64,000 bases of DNA. It comes from Corallococcus caeni. Its GTDB lineage: Bacteria > Myxococcota > Myxococcia > Myxococcales > Myxococcaceae. Made by a program: the position numbers and the translations under genes. Location: NCBI RefSeq assembly GCF_036245865.1, contig NZ_BTTW01000002.1, forward strand, positions 620,001 to 684,000, read 5' to 3'. The notes under the pieces are model-generated. The model did no database searches. It was not told where the DNA came from and worked only from the letters and a program-made list of their open reading frames with translations. Positions 8,558 to 17,955 of this stretch are shown here, piece by piece. Each line of letters begins with the position of its first letter. The first letter of the stretch is position 1.

Positions 8558-9451
8558 ATGACGACGAAGCGCGAGACCGTGTTGGTGCTGGGCGCGACAG
8601 GACAGCAGGGAGGCGCGACGGCGCGGGCGCTGTTGAAGGATGGCTGGCGGGTCCGCGCGCTCGTGCGCGATCCGTCGACCGCGAAGGCCCGGGAGCTTGA
8701 AGCGGCGGGCGTGGAACTGGTGCGCGGGGACATGGGGGACCGCGCGTCGCTCGACCGGGCGGTCGCGGGGGCGTACGGCGTCTTCAGCATCCAGCCGGCC
8801 TCGCCACAGGTGAACCATGGCTTCACGGACGAGGACGAGGTCCGTTTCGGCCTCTCCATCGCGGACGCGGCGAAGGCCGCGGGCGTGCAGCACTTCGTCT
8901 ACACGTCCGTGCTGGGGCTGCGTCCTGGCTCGGGCGTGGGCCACTTCGAGAGCAAGTGGCGCATCGAGGAGCACGTCCGGGCGAGCGGCCTGCGCGCGAC
9001 CATCGTGCGGCCGGGGACCTTCTTCGAGCTGTTGCTGGTGCCGGACTTCGGCCTGAGCCCGCGCGGGTTCCAGTTCTTCATGCGTCCGGACCAGCCCATG
9101 CAGTTCATCGCGGCGGAGGACATCGGCGTGCTGACCGCGCGCGTGTTCGCGGATCCGCGCACCTACGTGGGGGCCACGCTGGAGATGGCGGGGGACTCGC
9201 TCACCGGCGACCAGCTCGCGGAGAAGATCAGCCGGGCCACCCGGACGTCCCTCTCCTACGCCCGGTTCCCGCCGGAGGTGCTGGAGGCGGTCCCGATGCT
9301 GCGCAAGCTGGTGAAGATGATTGATGCGGGGGGGTTGGACGGGAGCGCGGACATCCCGGCGCTGCGGCGGCTGGCCCCGGGCCTGCTCACGTTCGACGCC
9401 TGGCTGGAGCGCGGGGGTGCCGCGGCGCTCCGGGAGCGCCTCGCGGCCTGA
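8558..9451 (+). CDS. NmrA-family NAD(P)-binding reductase
   Basis: 297 residues, ATG at 8558. The frame is open further upstream but would run through the operators. The nucleotide site is VLVLGATGQQGGATARALL, followed by VRALVRDPSTAKARELEAAG (NADP-type Arg), FVYTSVLGL, HFESKWRIEEHVRASGL and IVRPGTFFELLL. This is the NmrA/quinone-oxidoreductase-like atypical SDR family, which includes redox sensors and NAD(P)H-dependent reductases. It is divergent from, and almost certainly controlled by, the neighbouring TetR repressor, which suggests a detoxification or stress-inducible role (inference). Confidence 0.88.
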   Translation: MTTKRETVLVLGATGQQGGATARALLKDGWRVRALVRDPSTAKARELEAAGVELVRGDMGDRASLDRAVAGAYGVFSIQPASPQVNHGFTDEDEVRFGLSIADAAKAAGVQHFVYTSVLGLRPGSGVGHFESKWRIEEHVRASGLRATIVRPGTFFELLLVPDFGLSPRGFQFFMRPDQPMQFIAAEDIGVLTARVFADPRTYVGATLEMAGDSLTGDQLAEKISRATRTSLSYARFPPEVLEAVPMLRKLVKMIDAGGLDGSADIPALRRLAPGLLTFDAWLERGGAAALRERLAA

Positions 9452-9531
9452 CGCCCCGCATGCGCTGGCGCTTCATTCGCTGTTTCCGCGCGTGATAGAC
9501 CCGTACCCGTACGACTTCAGGGGAGGACGTC

Positions 9532-9945
9532 ATGACGGGAGCCATCAGCCTGGAAGCCTTGGCGGCGTACATCCGGGACGCGTTCAAGGACGTGCACATG
9601 GATGCGCGGACGCCGGACGTCTTCTTCTTCGCGGGAGACGAGCGGCAGCACCCCTTCGCCACCATCGTCACGCGGGACACCGAGCTCGACCACCACTCGA
9701 AGCTGGACCGCCCGGGCGTGTTCCGGCTGAACCTGTGCGTGGGGAAGGACAGCTTCCAGAAGCTGTTCCCCGAGCCCCACCCGAACGTCGACTTCACGGC
9801 CCAGGACGTGCTCCTGCCGCACCCGGTCCATGCGCGGATGTTCTGGCTGAGCGTCCTCAATCCCAGCCACGAGACGTTCTACGTGCTGCGCCCGTACCTG
9901 CGCGAGGCCTACGACCTCCAGATAGGCCGGGGCGCCCGGGGCTGA
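9532..9945 (+). CDS. DUF6194 family protein
   Basis: 137 residues, with a strong ribosome site GGGGAGG before the ATG. Conserved-looking features are FFFAGDERQHPFATIVTRDT near the N-terminus, a Trp/Tyr-poor alpha/beta core (DRPGVFRLNLCVGKDSFQKL), and LLPHPVHARMFWLSVLNPS near the end. This matches DUF6194, small soluble bacterial proteins of unknown function. Its stop is 1 nt from the stop of the converging lipocalin-like gene. Confidence 0.72.
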   Translation: MTGAISLEALAAYIRDAFKDVHMDARTPDVFFFAGDERQHPFATIVTRDTELDHHSKLDRPGVFRLNLCVGKDSFQKLFPEPHPNVDFTAQDVLLPHPVHARMFWLSVLNPSHETFYVLRPYLREAYDLQIGRGARG

Positions 9946-9946
9946 G

Positions 9947-11146
9947 TCACGGCGTGCGGCTGCGGACCGTCTGCTCGTCCCGGGGCACGTCCGCGTACCC
10001 GGTCATCTCCAGGTAGCCGCGCCCCTGTACGGGCTGGCCCTCGCGCGTGCCGTCCACGGACACCGCGCCCTCCCAGTAGCGCACCAGCACCGGCAGCTCC
10101 TGGTCCGGGAGCTTCGGCGTCACGGTCAGCTCCAGGGACACCTTCGGGACCTGGACGCGCCAGCCCGCCGGGTACTCGCCGCCGCGCGGGCTCTTCCAGG
10201 TGCCGCGCCGCTCCAGCTTCATGTCCTCCGCGGACAGGTGCACGGCCTCCCCGGTCGCGGGGACGTACGTGCCCGCGCTGAACGGATCCTTCGTCCCGTC
10301 CTTCTTGCGCAGCTGGTAGAGCATCAGCTCGCTGCCGTCGGAGAGCTGGAGCGCGAACCAGTCCCAGCCCACCTGGTCCCCGCTCAGCGCGCTGGTGCTC
10401 CACTCGCGGTCCATCCAGCTCTCGCCCCGCACCTGCACCGTCTGACCGTCCACCGACACCGTGCCCCGCGAAGGCATGCGTGGCATCGAGTAGTAATAGG
10501 ACGCGTTGCCCCGCCCCGGCCCCTTCTGGCTCAATCCCTTGTCACCCTGGAGCACCGGCGGCTTTCCCTCGTCCAGCGTCAGCTCCAGCGTCACGCCGTC
10601 GCCCTGCGCGCGCAGGTGCATGGGCCACGTGCCGCCCGTGCCCTCGCTGCGCACGTCCCAGTCCTGAAGCCAGACATGGAAGGGCGCTCCGTCCGCGCCC
10701 GCCAGTCCCTGCGCCGCGCGGCTGAAGCGCTCGGTGACGTGGAACCGCCCGGCGCTCACGTCCGTCAGCGTGAAGTGCCCCATGAACACCTGCCGCGTGC
10801 CCCAGCCGGACTCCCGCCGCGGCTTCTCTGGCGACAAGGCGCTGCGGAACAGCGTGAACTGGTAGCCGAAGGCGCGTCCGTCCTGCGTCTCCAGGTTGCC
10901 CGTCCAGTACCACCACTCGGTGCGGAAGTCGGGGTGGGGGCCGTGGTCCTCCGGGAAGTGGAAGGGCCGGGGCTCCATCGCGCGCGCGTAGCCCTCCATG
11001 CTTCCGTTGCCGCCCATCGCGGACGCGACCGTCATGCCACCCGCGTTCGCGGGTCCGGTGTCCTCCGTGTCCCGCAACACCACGCCCACCGCCACGCCCA
11101 GCGCGGCGAGCACCAGCACCACCCCGATGACGAGTCCCCGCCCCAT
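9947..11146 (-). CDS. Lipocalin-like (AttH/CrtC-type) secreted protein
   Basis: 399 residues. The ATG at 11146 lies 2 nt after the permease stop. A single N-terminal hydrophobic helix (LVIGVVLVLAALGVAVGVVL) anchors or exports it. Motifs of the AttH/carotenoid 1,2-hydratase lipocalin-like fold are FPEDHGPHPDFRTEWWYWTG, FGYQFTLFRSAL, GHFTLTDV, YYYSMPRMPSRGTV and ESWMDREWSTSAL...GWDWFALQLSDG. It is the third gene of an ABC-ATPase / FtsX-permease / AttH operon, the arrangement known as att(E)FGH in other proteobacteria, so it is probably the periplasmic partner or substrate carrier of that transporter. The substrate is unknown. Confidence 0.85.
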   Translation of the reverse strand: MGRGLVIGVVLVLAALGVAVGVVLRDTEDTGPANAGGMTVASAMGGNGSMEGYARAMEPRPFHFPEDHGPHPDFRTEWWYWTGNLETQDGRAFGYQFTLFRSALSPEKPRRESGWGTRQVFMGHFTLTDVSAGRFHVTERFSRAAQGLAGADGAPFHVWLQDWDVRSEGTGGTWPMHLRAQGDGVTLELTLDEGKPPVLQGDKGLSQKGPGRGNASYYYSMPRMPSRGTVSVDGQTVQVRGESWMDREWSTSALSGDQVGWDWFALQLSDGSELMLYQLRKKDGTKDPFSAGTYVPATGEAVHLSAEDMKLERRGTWKSPRGGEYPAGWRVQVPKVSLELTVTPKLPDQELPVLVRYWEGAVSVDGTREGQPVQGRGYLEMTGYADVPRDEQTVRSRTP

Positions 11147-11148
11147 GC

Positions 11149-13689
11149 TCACTCCTCCCGCAGCGCCATGGCCGGGTTCGCCCGCGCCATGCGCCACGCC
11201 GGGTACAGCCCCGCCAGCGCCGCCGCCACCAATGCCAGCACCAGCGCCTGCAACACCACACCGGGCGCCACCACCAGCTGCAACGTCCACCCGAACGAGC
11301 GCTGGTTGATGACGTGCACCAGCACGTACGCCAACGCCAGGCCCAGCGGGATGGAGAACAACCCCGCGAGCAAACCCAGCAGGCCCGTCTGCAAGGACAC
11401 CATGCCCCACAGCTGTCCCGGCGTGAGCCCCGTCGCGCGCAGCACCGCGAACTCGCGCGCCCGCTCCAGTTGCAACGACATCAGCGCGCTCAGCACGCCC
11501 ACGAACGCGACGCCAATCGCAAGCAGCCGCAGCACCTGCGTGATGGTGAAGGTGCGGTCGAACACCTCCATGGAGGCCTGCCGCAGCGCCCGGTTCGCGC
11601 GCACGTTCAAGGCCTGCTCACCGCCCGCACGGTCCCGCACCTTGGCGACCAGTTCGTCCACGTCCTGTCCGGGCGCGGCGAAGAGGGACAGGCCGGACAC
11701 GCCCCGGTCCTCGTACCAGTGCTCATACGTGGCGCGCGGCATCAGCACCGTGCCCACGTCCGAGCCATAGTCGAAGTACACGCCCGCCACGCGGAAGTCG
11801 TGCGGTCCCTTGTCCGTCGCGACGCGCAGCGTGTCGCCCGCGTGCACGTCCCGGTGGAACGCGAAGGGCTCCGACACGATGAGCGCATCGGGTGACGCCT
11901 CCAGCTGCCGCCACACGTCCTCCGCGCGCCCTTCCTTGAAGCGGTACGTCCGCTCATGTCCCTTCGCGAAGTCCACCGCCAGCAGGTCCGTGTCCACGTC
12001 GTTGATACGCACGTGGATGACCCGGATGGAGCCGCTCGCCTCGACGCCCGGGGTGGACCGCAGCTTCTCCGCGAGCCCCGGCACCAGCGAGGAGTCCCCG
12101 CGCCGCGCCACCAGCGACGGCGGTGACACGAACACGTCCGCTTGCAACGCGGACTCCAGCCACGCGGCCACCGTGCCCCGGAAGCTGGACACCATCAGGC
12201 CCACGCCCACCGTCGTCGCCACCGCGACCATCAGCGCCGCCAGCGCCACCGCCGTGCGCGACAGGCTCGCCGTCACGCCGCGCGCCGCCATGCGTCCCAG
12301 CGGACCGAACAGCGCGCCCAGGGGCCGTGCCGACGCCACCGTCAGCTTCTCCGTCACCCAGGGCACCAGCAGCGCGCTGCCCAGCAGTACAGCAAAGAGC
12401 CCCGCGTACGCGGGCAGCAGGGCCTGCGTGGGCCACGCGAGCACCGCCGCCGCGACGGCCAGGATGCTCAACCCCAGCACCGCCAGCCGGGGCGCCCGGT
12501 TGCGCGACACGTCCTCCACCGTCGAGCGCCGCAGCGCCGTCACCGGGGCCGCCCTCGCTGCCTCCCATGCGGGCACCAGCGCCGCGAGCACCGTCGCGCC
12601 CAGGCCCAGGCTCAGGCCCTTGATGAGCGTGAACGGCTCCAATGACAGACGCCGCACGTTCACCACGAAGTACAGGTCATTGATGGTGCGGGTGATGAGG
12701 CCCACCAGGCCGCTGGCCATCAGGATGCCCAGGAGCAGCCCCGCCGCGGTGCCCACGATGCCCAGCATCAGGGCCTCCCCCAGCACCAGCGCGAACAGTT
12801 CGCCGCGCGTCACGCCCACCGCGCGCAGCCGGCCCAGCATCCCGCGCCGCTGCACCACGGAGAACGTCATCGTGTTGTAGATGAGGAACATCCCCACCAC
12901 GAGCGCCAGCAGCGACAGCGCGGTGAGGTTGGTGCGGAACGCCCGCGTCATCTGCTCCACCGTGCCCGCGCGTCCGGAGGTCTGCACCAGCTCCGCGCCC
13001 GGCGGCAGCGCGGCCCTGAGCGTCGCGGCCTGCGCCTCTCCGCCCTTCAAGCGCAGGTCCACGCGCGTCAGCCGGCCCTCCATCCCCAGCACCTCCTGCG
13101 CGGTGGAGATGTCCGCGATGAGCAGCGACTCCAGCGCGCGCTCCGTCGTCTCCTGCGCCGGCGTCAGCAGGGCCGACACGCGCAGCTCCCGCCGCAGCCC
13201 CGTCACCATCACCGGCAGCGTGTCCCCGGCCTTCACGCCCAGGGCCCGCGCCGTCTTCGCGCCCATCACCACCGTGCCGGGTTGGGTGAGCAGCGCGCCC
13301 ACGTCGCCCACCGCGCCCCCGGTGGAGAAGTCCCGGAAGGGTCCTTCCGCGAACGGATCCAACCCCAGCAGCGTGAGCGTGCGGTGGTTGCCGCCCTCCA
13401 CCTGCACGAAGCCCTGCACCACGGGAGCCGCGTCGGGCGCGTCCGGCCGCAGCTTCAGCGCCGTGTAGACGCCCTCCGGCAGGCCGGACGTACCGCCGAT
13501 GAGCTGATGCGTGGCGCGGCCCGCGACGACGTCCGTGGATTGCTCGAAGGCGCGCAGCGCGCTGCCGCTCGCCAGGTCGATGGACACCACCACGGCCACG
13601 CCCATCGCGATGCCCAGGAGCGACAGCGCCGTGAGCCACGGGTGTCCGCCCAGGTGCCGCAGGCTGGAGCGCGCGAGCAGCGTCCTCAT
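11149..13689 (-). CDS. ABC transporter permease with two FtsX/MacB-type modules
   Basis: 846 residues. The first module has a transmembrane helix near residues 18-38 ([20 protein letters not shown]), a large periplasmic domain (~40-250) and a three-helix FtsX block ([37 protein letters not shown]). After two linker helices (~400-440) the plan repeats from about residue 465 ([20 protein letters not shown]) and ends with a second FtsX block ([40 protein letters not shown]). Such double permeases act in lipoprotein or hydrophobic-compound extrusion rather than bulk import. The start overlaps the ATPase stop by 4 nt (ATGA) and the stop lies 2 nt from the AttH-like gene, so the three are coupled. 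Confidence 0.9.
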   Translation of the reverse strand: MRTLLARSSLRHLGGHPWLTALSLLGIAMGVAVVVSIDLASGSALRAFEQSTDVVAGRATHQLIGGTSGLPEGVYTALKLRPDAPDAAPVVQGFVQVEGGNHRTLTLLGLDPFAEGPFRDFSTGGAVGDVGALLTQPGTVVMGAKTARALGVKAGDTLPVMVTGLRRELRVSALLTPAQETTERALESLLIADISTAQEVLGMEGRLTRVDLRLKGGEAQAATLRAALPPGAELVQTSGRAGTVEQMTRAFRTNLTALSLLALVVGMFLIYNTMTFSVVQRRGMLGRLRAVGVTRGELFALVLGEALMLGIVGTAAGLLLGILMASGLVGLITRTINDLYFVVNVRRLSLEPFTLIKGLSLGLGATVLAALVPAWEAARAAPVTALRRSTVEDVSRNRAPRLAVLGLSILAVAAAVLAWPTQALLPAYAGLFAVLLGSALLVPWVTEKLTVASARPLGALFGPLGRMAARGVTASLSRTAVALAALMVAVATTVGVGLMVSSFRGTVAAWLESALQADVFVSPPSLVARRGDSSLVPGLAEKLRSTPGVEASGSIRVIHVRINDVDTDLLAVDFAKGHERTYRFKEGRAEDVWRQLEASPDALIVSEPFAFHRDVHAGDTLRVATDKGPHDFRVAGVYFDYGSDVGTVLMPRATYEHWYEDRGVSGLSLFAAPGQDVDELVAKVRDRAGGEQALNVRANRALRQASMEVFDRTFTITQVLRLLAIGVAFVGVLSALMSLQLERAREFAVLRATGLTPGQLWGMVSLQTGLLGLLAGLFSIPLGLALAYVLVHVINQRSFGWTLQLVVAPGVVLQALVLALVAAALAGLYPAWRMARANPAMALREE

Positions 13690-14423
13690 GACGTCGTCCC
13701 CCGGCCGCGCCCGCCGGGGCGGTCCACCAGCCGTCCATGCTCCAGGGTCAGCACGCGGTCCGCGCGCGCCGCCATCGCGGGCTCGTGCGTGACGATGAGC
13801 GCGCAGGCGTTGCCCTGCCGCGTGAGCCCCTCCAGCAGGTCCAGCACCTGTCCGCCCGTCTCCTCGTCCAGGTTGCCCGTGGGCTCGTCCGCCAGGAGCA
13901 GCGGCGGGGCGTGGGCCAGCGCTCGTGCCACCGCCACGCGTTGCTGCTCGCCGCCGGACAGGCGGTCCGGGAAGCTGTTCGCGCGGGCACCCAACCCCAC
14001 ACGTCCCAGCAGCTCCCGCGCCCGCGCGCTGGCCTCCGCGCTGGAGCGGCCGAGCAGCTCCAGCGGCAGCCGCACGTTCTCCTCCACCGTCAGCGTGGGC
14101 AGCAGGTTGAAGGCCTGGAAGATGAAGCCGATGCGCTCGCGGCGCAGCAGCGTGCGGTCGCGCTCCGGGAGGCGCCCCAGGTCGCGGCCCTCCACCAGGA
14201 TCTCGCCGTGCGTCGCCTGGTCGATGCCGCTGATGAGGTTGAGCAGCGTGGACTTGCCGGAGCCGCTGCGGCCCAGCAGCACCACGAACTCGCCCCGGTG
14301 CAGGGCGAGCGACGTGCCGGAGAGCACCTCGCGCACGGAATCGCCTTCCGCGTAGGACTTGGTGACGGCGCGCAGTTCGACGAGGGGCCGCGAATCAGGA
14401 GGAGAGGAAGGCATGCCGGGCAT
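13686..14423 (-). CDS. ABC transporter ATP-binding protein (LolD/MacB type)
   Basis: 245 residues; a second ATG nine bases in is an equally good start. Walker A is GRSGSGKST, the Q-loop lies in [20 protein letters not shown], the signature is [15 protein letters not shown] and Walker B is [12 protein letters not shown], followed by the switch His in [16 protein letters not shown]. The [11 protein letters not shown] and GNLD variants are typical of the LolD/MacB-like class that pairs with FtsX-type permeases. It is the first gene of the three-gene export operon and is divergent from a hybrid histidine kinase. Confidence 0.94.
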   Translation of the reverse strand: MPGMPSSPPDSRPLVELRAVTKSYAEGDSVREVLSGTSLALHRGEFVVLLGRSGSGKSTLLNLISGIDQATHGEILVEGRDLGRLPERDRTLLRRERIGFIFQAFNLLPTLTVEENVRLPLELLGRSSAEASARARELLGRVGLGARANSFPDRLSGGEQQRVAVARALAHAPPLLLADEPTGNLDEETGGQVLDLLEGLTRQGNACALIVTHEPAMAARADRVLTLEHGRLVDRPGGRGRGTTS

Positions 14424-14640
14424 CCGACATAGCCGATGCCCGGCGCCCGGGAGCGTTTCCGCGCCCGCCGGAACGGATGCCCGCTACTGGACGCCAGCAG
14501 CGCCAGGGAGCGCTCAGCCCATGACACCTGGCAGGTTGGCTGGGTTGCTTTTCGTGCCATGCGGCACGTCCGGGTGTTTGATGGCCACCTCTTCTCGCCG
14601 GAAGGCCCTGCCTTCCGCCGGGGTGGGGGGGGCTATACAC

Positions 14641-16758
14641 ATGAAAGATGCCCAAGCCGGGTGGGTGGCGGCGCCCGGCGGCGTGCCCCCGCGGCTGCAT
14701 GAGCTGCTTCAACAGCTCCCCGCCTTCTTCGGCCTCTATCGCGGCCCCGTCCACCTCATCGAGTTCAGCACCTCCACGCGCCTGACGCTGCTCGACACGC
14801 GCGGCCAGGTGGGCCTGCCGCTGCGCGAGGCCTGCCCCCTGCTGGAAGGCCCCGGCTGGCACGAGGCTTGGGACCGCGTCTTCACCACCGGAGAGGCATT
14901 GCACCTGCGCGAGGCGTCCGCCCGCGCACGCCCCACCGACGAGGAGCTCTTCTTCAACCTCTCCCTGCTGCCGCGCCGCGATGCGCGAGGCCAGGTGGAG
15001 GGCGTGCTCGCGTTCGCGGTGGACGTGACGGAGCTCGTGCGCATGCGCCGCGCCGCGTGGACCACCGCGGCCTGGCGCACCGAACGCCTTCAGGCGATGA
15101 CCGCCGCGCTCTCCGAAGCGCTCACCCCCGCGCAGGTGGTGGAGGTGGCCGCGCGCGAAGGCGCCCTCGCGATGGGCGCCCTCACCGGCCTGGTGGTGGT
15201 CCCCGTGGGAGCGGCCCTGGACGTCTTCGAGCGCGCCGCCGCGCATGGCTTCTCCCCAGGGGAGCTGGAGGGCTGGCAGCGCTTCGAGGTCTCCGCCACG
15301 TGCCCCCTCACGGACGTGACGCGCACGCGCGAGCCCTGCGCGCTGGGCTCGTGGGCGGAGTGCCTGGCGCGCTACCCGCGCCTCGCGCAGCTGTCATTGG
15401 AGCGGACCCTGGCGGCGTGGGCCTCGGTGCCGCTGGTGAGCGGCGGGCGCGTGTTCGGCGCGCTGGGTCTGGGCTTCGGCGACGCGCGCGACTTCGACGC
15501 GGCGGAGCACGCCTTCCTGCTGACGGTGGGCCGGCTGTGCGCGCAGGCGCTGGACCGGGCGCGGCTGTACGACGAGGAGCGCGCGGCCCGGAGCGCCGCG
15601 GAGGCCGCCAGCCGCGCCAAGGACGCGTTCCTCGCCACGGTGTCCCATGAGCTGCGCACGCCGCTCACGTCCATCCTCGGCTGGTCGCAGATGCTGCGGC
15701 AGGGCCTGCTGGCGGAGGACAAGCGCCAACGCGCGGTGGAGGCCATCGAGCGCAACGCCCGCGCGCAAAGACAGCTCATCGAGGACCTGCTCGACATCAG
15801 CCGCATCGCCAACGGCCGGCTGCGCCTGGAGCGGGTGCCGCTGGAGCTGGGCAGCGTGGTGGAGGCGGCGCTGGACGCCGTCAGGCCCACGGCGCTCGCG
15901 CGCGAGTTGCAGCTCACCGTCTCCGTGGACGCGGACGGCGTGCCGCTGTCCGGCGACCCGGACCGCTTGCAGCAGGTGGTGTGGAACCTGCTCTCCAACG
16001 CCATCAAGTTCACCCCCCACGGCGGCCACGTGACGGTGTCCGCGCGCACGCGCGACGAAGGCGCGGAGCTGGTGGTGCGCGACGACGGCGAGGGCATCCC
16101 GCCCGACTTCCTGCCGCTCCTCTTCCAGCGCTTCCAGCAGGCGGACACCGGCGTGAGCCGACAGCACGGCGGCCTGGGCCTGGGCCTGTCCATCGTGCGG
16201 CACCTGGTGGAGCTGCACGGCGGCTCGGTGACGGCCGCGAGCGAAGGCCTGGGGAAGGGCGCCACGTTCACCGTCCTGCTGCCCTGCTCGCGCGTGGGCA
16301 CGGCGCCGGGCTCCTCGCGCGAGCCGCGCCCCGTGGAGGGCCTGACGCTGCCGCGCTTCCCGGAGCTGGAGGGCCAGCGCGTGCTGGTGGTGGATGGCCA
16401 GCCGGACGCGCGCGAGTGGATGTCCGTGCTGCTCACCCGCGTGGGCGCGCACGTGCTCACCGCCACCAACGTCACCGACGCCATGGACGAGGTGCGCCGC
16501 TCTCCGCCCACGGTGCTGGTGACGGACGTGACGCTGGCCGGCGAGGACGGCTATTCGCTCCTGTACCGGCTGCGCGCGCTGCCGTGGGAGGCCGGAGGCG
16601 GCGTGCCCGCGCTCGCCGTCACCGCCGCCGCGCGCCGCGAGGACCGCGACCGGGCCCTGCGCGCGGGCTTCAGCGCCTTCGTCACCAAGCCGCTGGACGC
16701 GGTGGAGCTGCTCACGGCGGTGGCGCGTCTTGCGCCGGCCCCTCCGGCCAGCTCCTGA
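14641..16758 (+). CDS. Hybrid histidine kinase (PAS-GAF-HisKA-HATPase-REC)
   Basis: 705 residues from the ATG at 14641; an ATG 60 bases upstream (14581) is possible. No transmembrane segment is seen, so it is cytoplasmic. A PAS-like domain (~20-130) is followed by GAF (~150-300), HisKA with phospho-acceptor His336 ([20 protein letters not shown]), HATPase_c (NLLSNAIKF, DDGEGIPPDF, GGLGLGLSIVRHLVE), and a C-terminal receiver. The receiver keeps Asp629 (VLVTDVTLAGEDG) and the Lys of FVTKPLD, but the first acidic pair reads VDGQPD instead of VDDxPD, so one metal-binding Asp is missing. Its 3' end overlaps the converging hydrolase by 47 nt. The input signal is unknown. Confidence 0.9.
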   Translation: MKDAQAGWVAAPGGVPPRLHELLQQLPAFFGLYRGPVHLIEFSTSTRLTLLDTRGQVGLPLREACPLLEGPGWHEAWDRVFTTGEALHLREASARARPTDEELFFNLSLLPRRDARGQVEGVLAFAVDVTELVRMRRAAWTTAAWRTERLQAMTAALSEALTPAQVVEVAAREGALAMGALTGLVVVPVGAALDVFERAAAHGFSPGELEGWQRFEVSATCPLTDVTRTREPCALGSWAECLARYPRLAQLSLERTLAAWASVPLVSGGRVFGALGLGFGDARDFDAAEHAFLLTVGRLCAQALDRARLYDEERAARSAAEAASRAKDAFLATVSHELRTPLTSILGWSQMLRQGLLAEDKRQRAVEAIERNARAQRQLIEDLLDISRIANGRLRLERVPLELGSVVEAALDAVRPTALARELQLTVSVDADGVPLSGDPDRLQQVVWNLLSNAIKFTPHGGHVTVSARTRDEGAELVVRDDGEGIPPDFLPLLFQRFQQADTGVSRQHGGLGLGLSIVRHLVELHGGSVTAASEGLGKGATFTVLLPCSRVGTAPGSSREPRPVEGLTLPRFPELEGQRVLVVDGQPDAREWMSVLLTRVGAHVLTATNVTDAMDEVRRSPPTVLVTDVTLAGEDGYSLLYRLRALPWEAGGGVPALAVTAAARREDRDRALRAGFSAFVTKPLDAVELLTAVARLAPAPPASS

Positions 16759-17572
16759 AGTCGTCGTCCCGTCCCGAAGGCTGGAGGAAGTCCCCCACCT
16801 CCTGGGCCAGCCGGGCCCCGCACACGTCGCGCGGGATGATGTGGAAGCCCTCCGGATACGCCACCAGCCGCACCGCCGGGGACGCCGTCATCCGCCGCGC
16901 CAGCCAGCGTCCGCCCTCCGGATCCACCACGTGGTCCTGCTCCGCGGTGGCCACCAGCACCGGGCAGCGCACCCGGGACGCGTCCACCACCGCCAGGTCC
17001 TGAAGGGTGCACAGGTCGCGCAGCCGGGCCACCGGGAACGCGGGCAGCACGGGCGCCTGGGCCAATGTCTTCGGGTCGGAGATGTCCGTGCCGCCCTTGT
17101 CCACCCACGGCGTCGTCCACTCGAGCAGCGGCGTGCGGCACAGCTGGCGCACCAGCGCCATGCGCGCACCCCGGAAGCGGATGGCGGGCGCCACCAGCGC
17201 GAGCGCGTGCACGGCCTCCGGCTGATGCGCGGCCAGCCGCAGCGCCAGCAGCGCGCCCATGGACAGTCCTGCGACGAACACGCGGCGGTACCCGGAGAGC
17301 GAGGCCAACGCTTCGTCCGCGCACGCCTGCCAGTCGCGGTAGTCCACGTCCAGCATCGCCTCCGGCGTGGTGCCGTGGCCCGGGAGCCGGGGCGCCACGA
17401 CGCGCATGCCCCGCGCCGCCAGGGCCTCCCCTAGAGGGCGCACCTCCCACGGGCTGCCGGTGAAGCCATGCAGGAGCAGGCAGGCGTCCGGCCCCCGCCC
17501 CAGCGCGAAGGGCGCGGTGGACTCCCCGTCGATGTCCCGCCAGCGCGTGCTCACCGGGAGGACACTGGCCAC
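16712..17572 (-). CDS. Alpha/beta hydrolase (carboxylesterase/monoacylglycerol-lipase type)
   Basis: 286 residues. The oxyanion-hole segment LLLHGFTGSPWEVRPL, nucleophile elbow GLSMGALLAL (Ser), acid ATAEQDHVVDPEGG (Asp) and base GFHIIPRDV (His) form a complete triad. The small cap between residues ~130 and 190 and the HGFTGSPWE opening are typical of Est30/monoglyceride-lipase-like carboxylesterases acting on short acyl esters. No signal peptide is visible. The C-terminal tail runs into the 3' end of the histidine kinase on the other strand. Confidence 0.88.
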   Translation of the reverse strand: MASVLPVSTRWRDIDGESTAPFALGRGPDACLLLHGFTGSPWEVRPLGEALAARGMRVVAPRLPGHGTTPEAMLDVDYRDWQACADEALASLSGYRRVFVAGLSMGALLALRLAAHQPEAVHALALVAPAIRFRGARMALVRQLCRTPLLEWTTPWVDKGGTDISDPKTLAQAPVLPAFPVARLRDLCTLQDLAVVDASRVRCPVLVATAEQDHVVDPEGGRWLARRMTASPAVRLVAYPEGFHIIPRDVCGARLAQEVGDFLQPSGRDDDFRSWPEGPAQDAPPP

Positions 17573-17603
17573 GACGGGCCCCAGGCGCTATGCCGCCTGC
17601 CTC

Positions 17604-17897
17604 ATGGCGGACACTCCGACGAAGCCCCCCGAAGTGCAGCTCCAGGTGCAGATGACCGAAGAGGTCTCCAATGGCCAGTACAGCAACCTGGCCCTGGTGA
17701 ACCACACGGACTCGGAGTTCGTCCTGGACTTCCTCTACGTGCAGCCGCAGCAGCCCCTGGCCCGCGTGCGCTCGCGCATCATCACCAGCCCGCGCCACTT
17801 GAAGCGCCTGCTGAAGGTCCTCCAGGACAACGTGCAGCACTACGAAGCCCGCTTCGGCCCCATCCCCCTGGGCGAGGACGAAGGCCCCCGGCACTGA
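17604..17897 (+). CDS. DUF3467 domain protein
   Basis: 97 residues from the ATG at 17604. The body (QMTEEVSNGQYSNLALVNHT, EFVLDFLYVQPQQPLARVRS, RIITSPRHLKRLLKVLQDNV) is the compact DUF3467 domain found as a stand-alone protein in many bacteria. That domain has an alpha/beta fold, usually acidic, of unknown function. It is divergent from the hydrolase and followed after 58 bp by a secreted-protein gene. Confidence 0.8.
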   Translation: MADTPTKPPEVQLQVQMTEEVSNGQYSNLALVNHTDSEFVLDFLYVQPQQPLARVRSRIITSPRHLKRLLKVLQDNVQHYEARFGPIPLGEDEGPRH

Positions 17898-17955
17898 GGG
17901 GCGGGTCTCCAGGGACTTTCCTGGCGGCCGTTCCCGGCGCACACTGCGCGGCACC

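Noticed and set aside
14524-14580. Sigma-54-like promoter (TGGCAG ... TTGC) before the hybrid kinase
   Set aside because: The GG-N10-GC spacing is not met by any pairing of these words.
16712-16758. The 47-bp overlap of converging kinase and hydrolase genes as sign of a frameshift
   Set aside because: Both proteins keep complete domains. The hydrolase tail beyond the catalytic His is simply longer, so overlap is the simpler reading.
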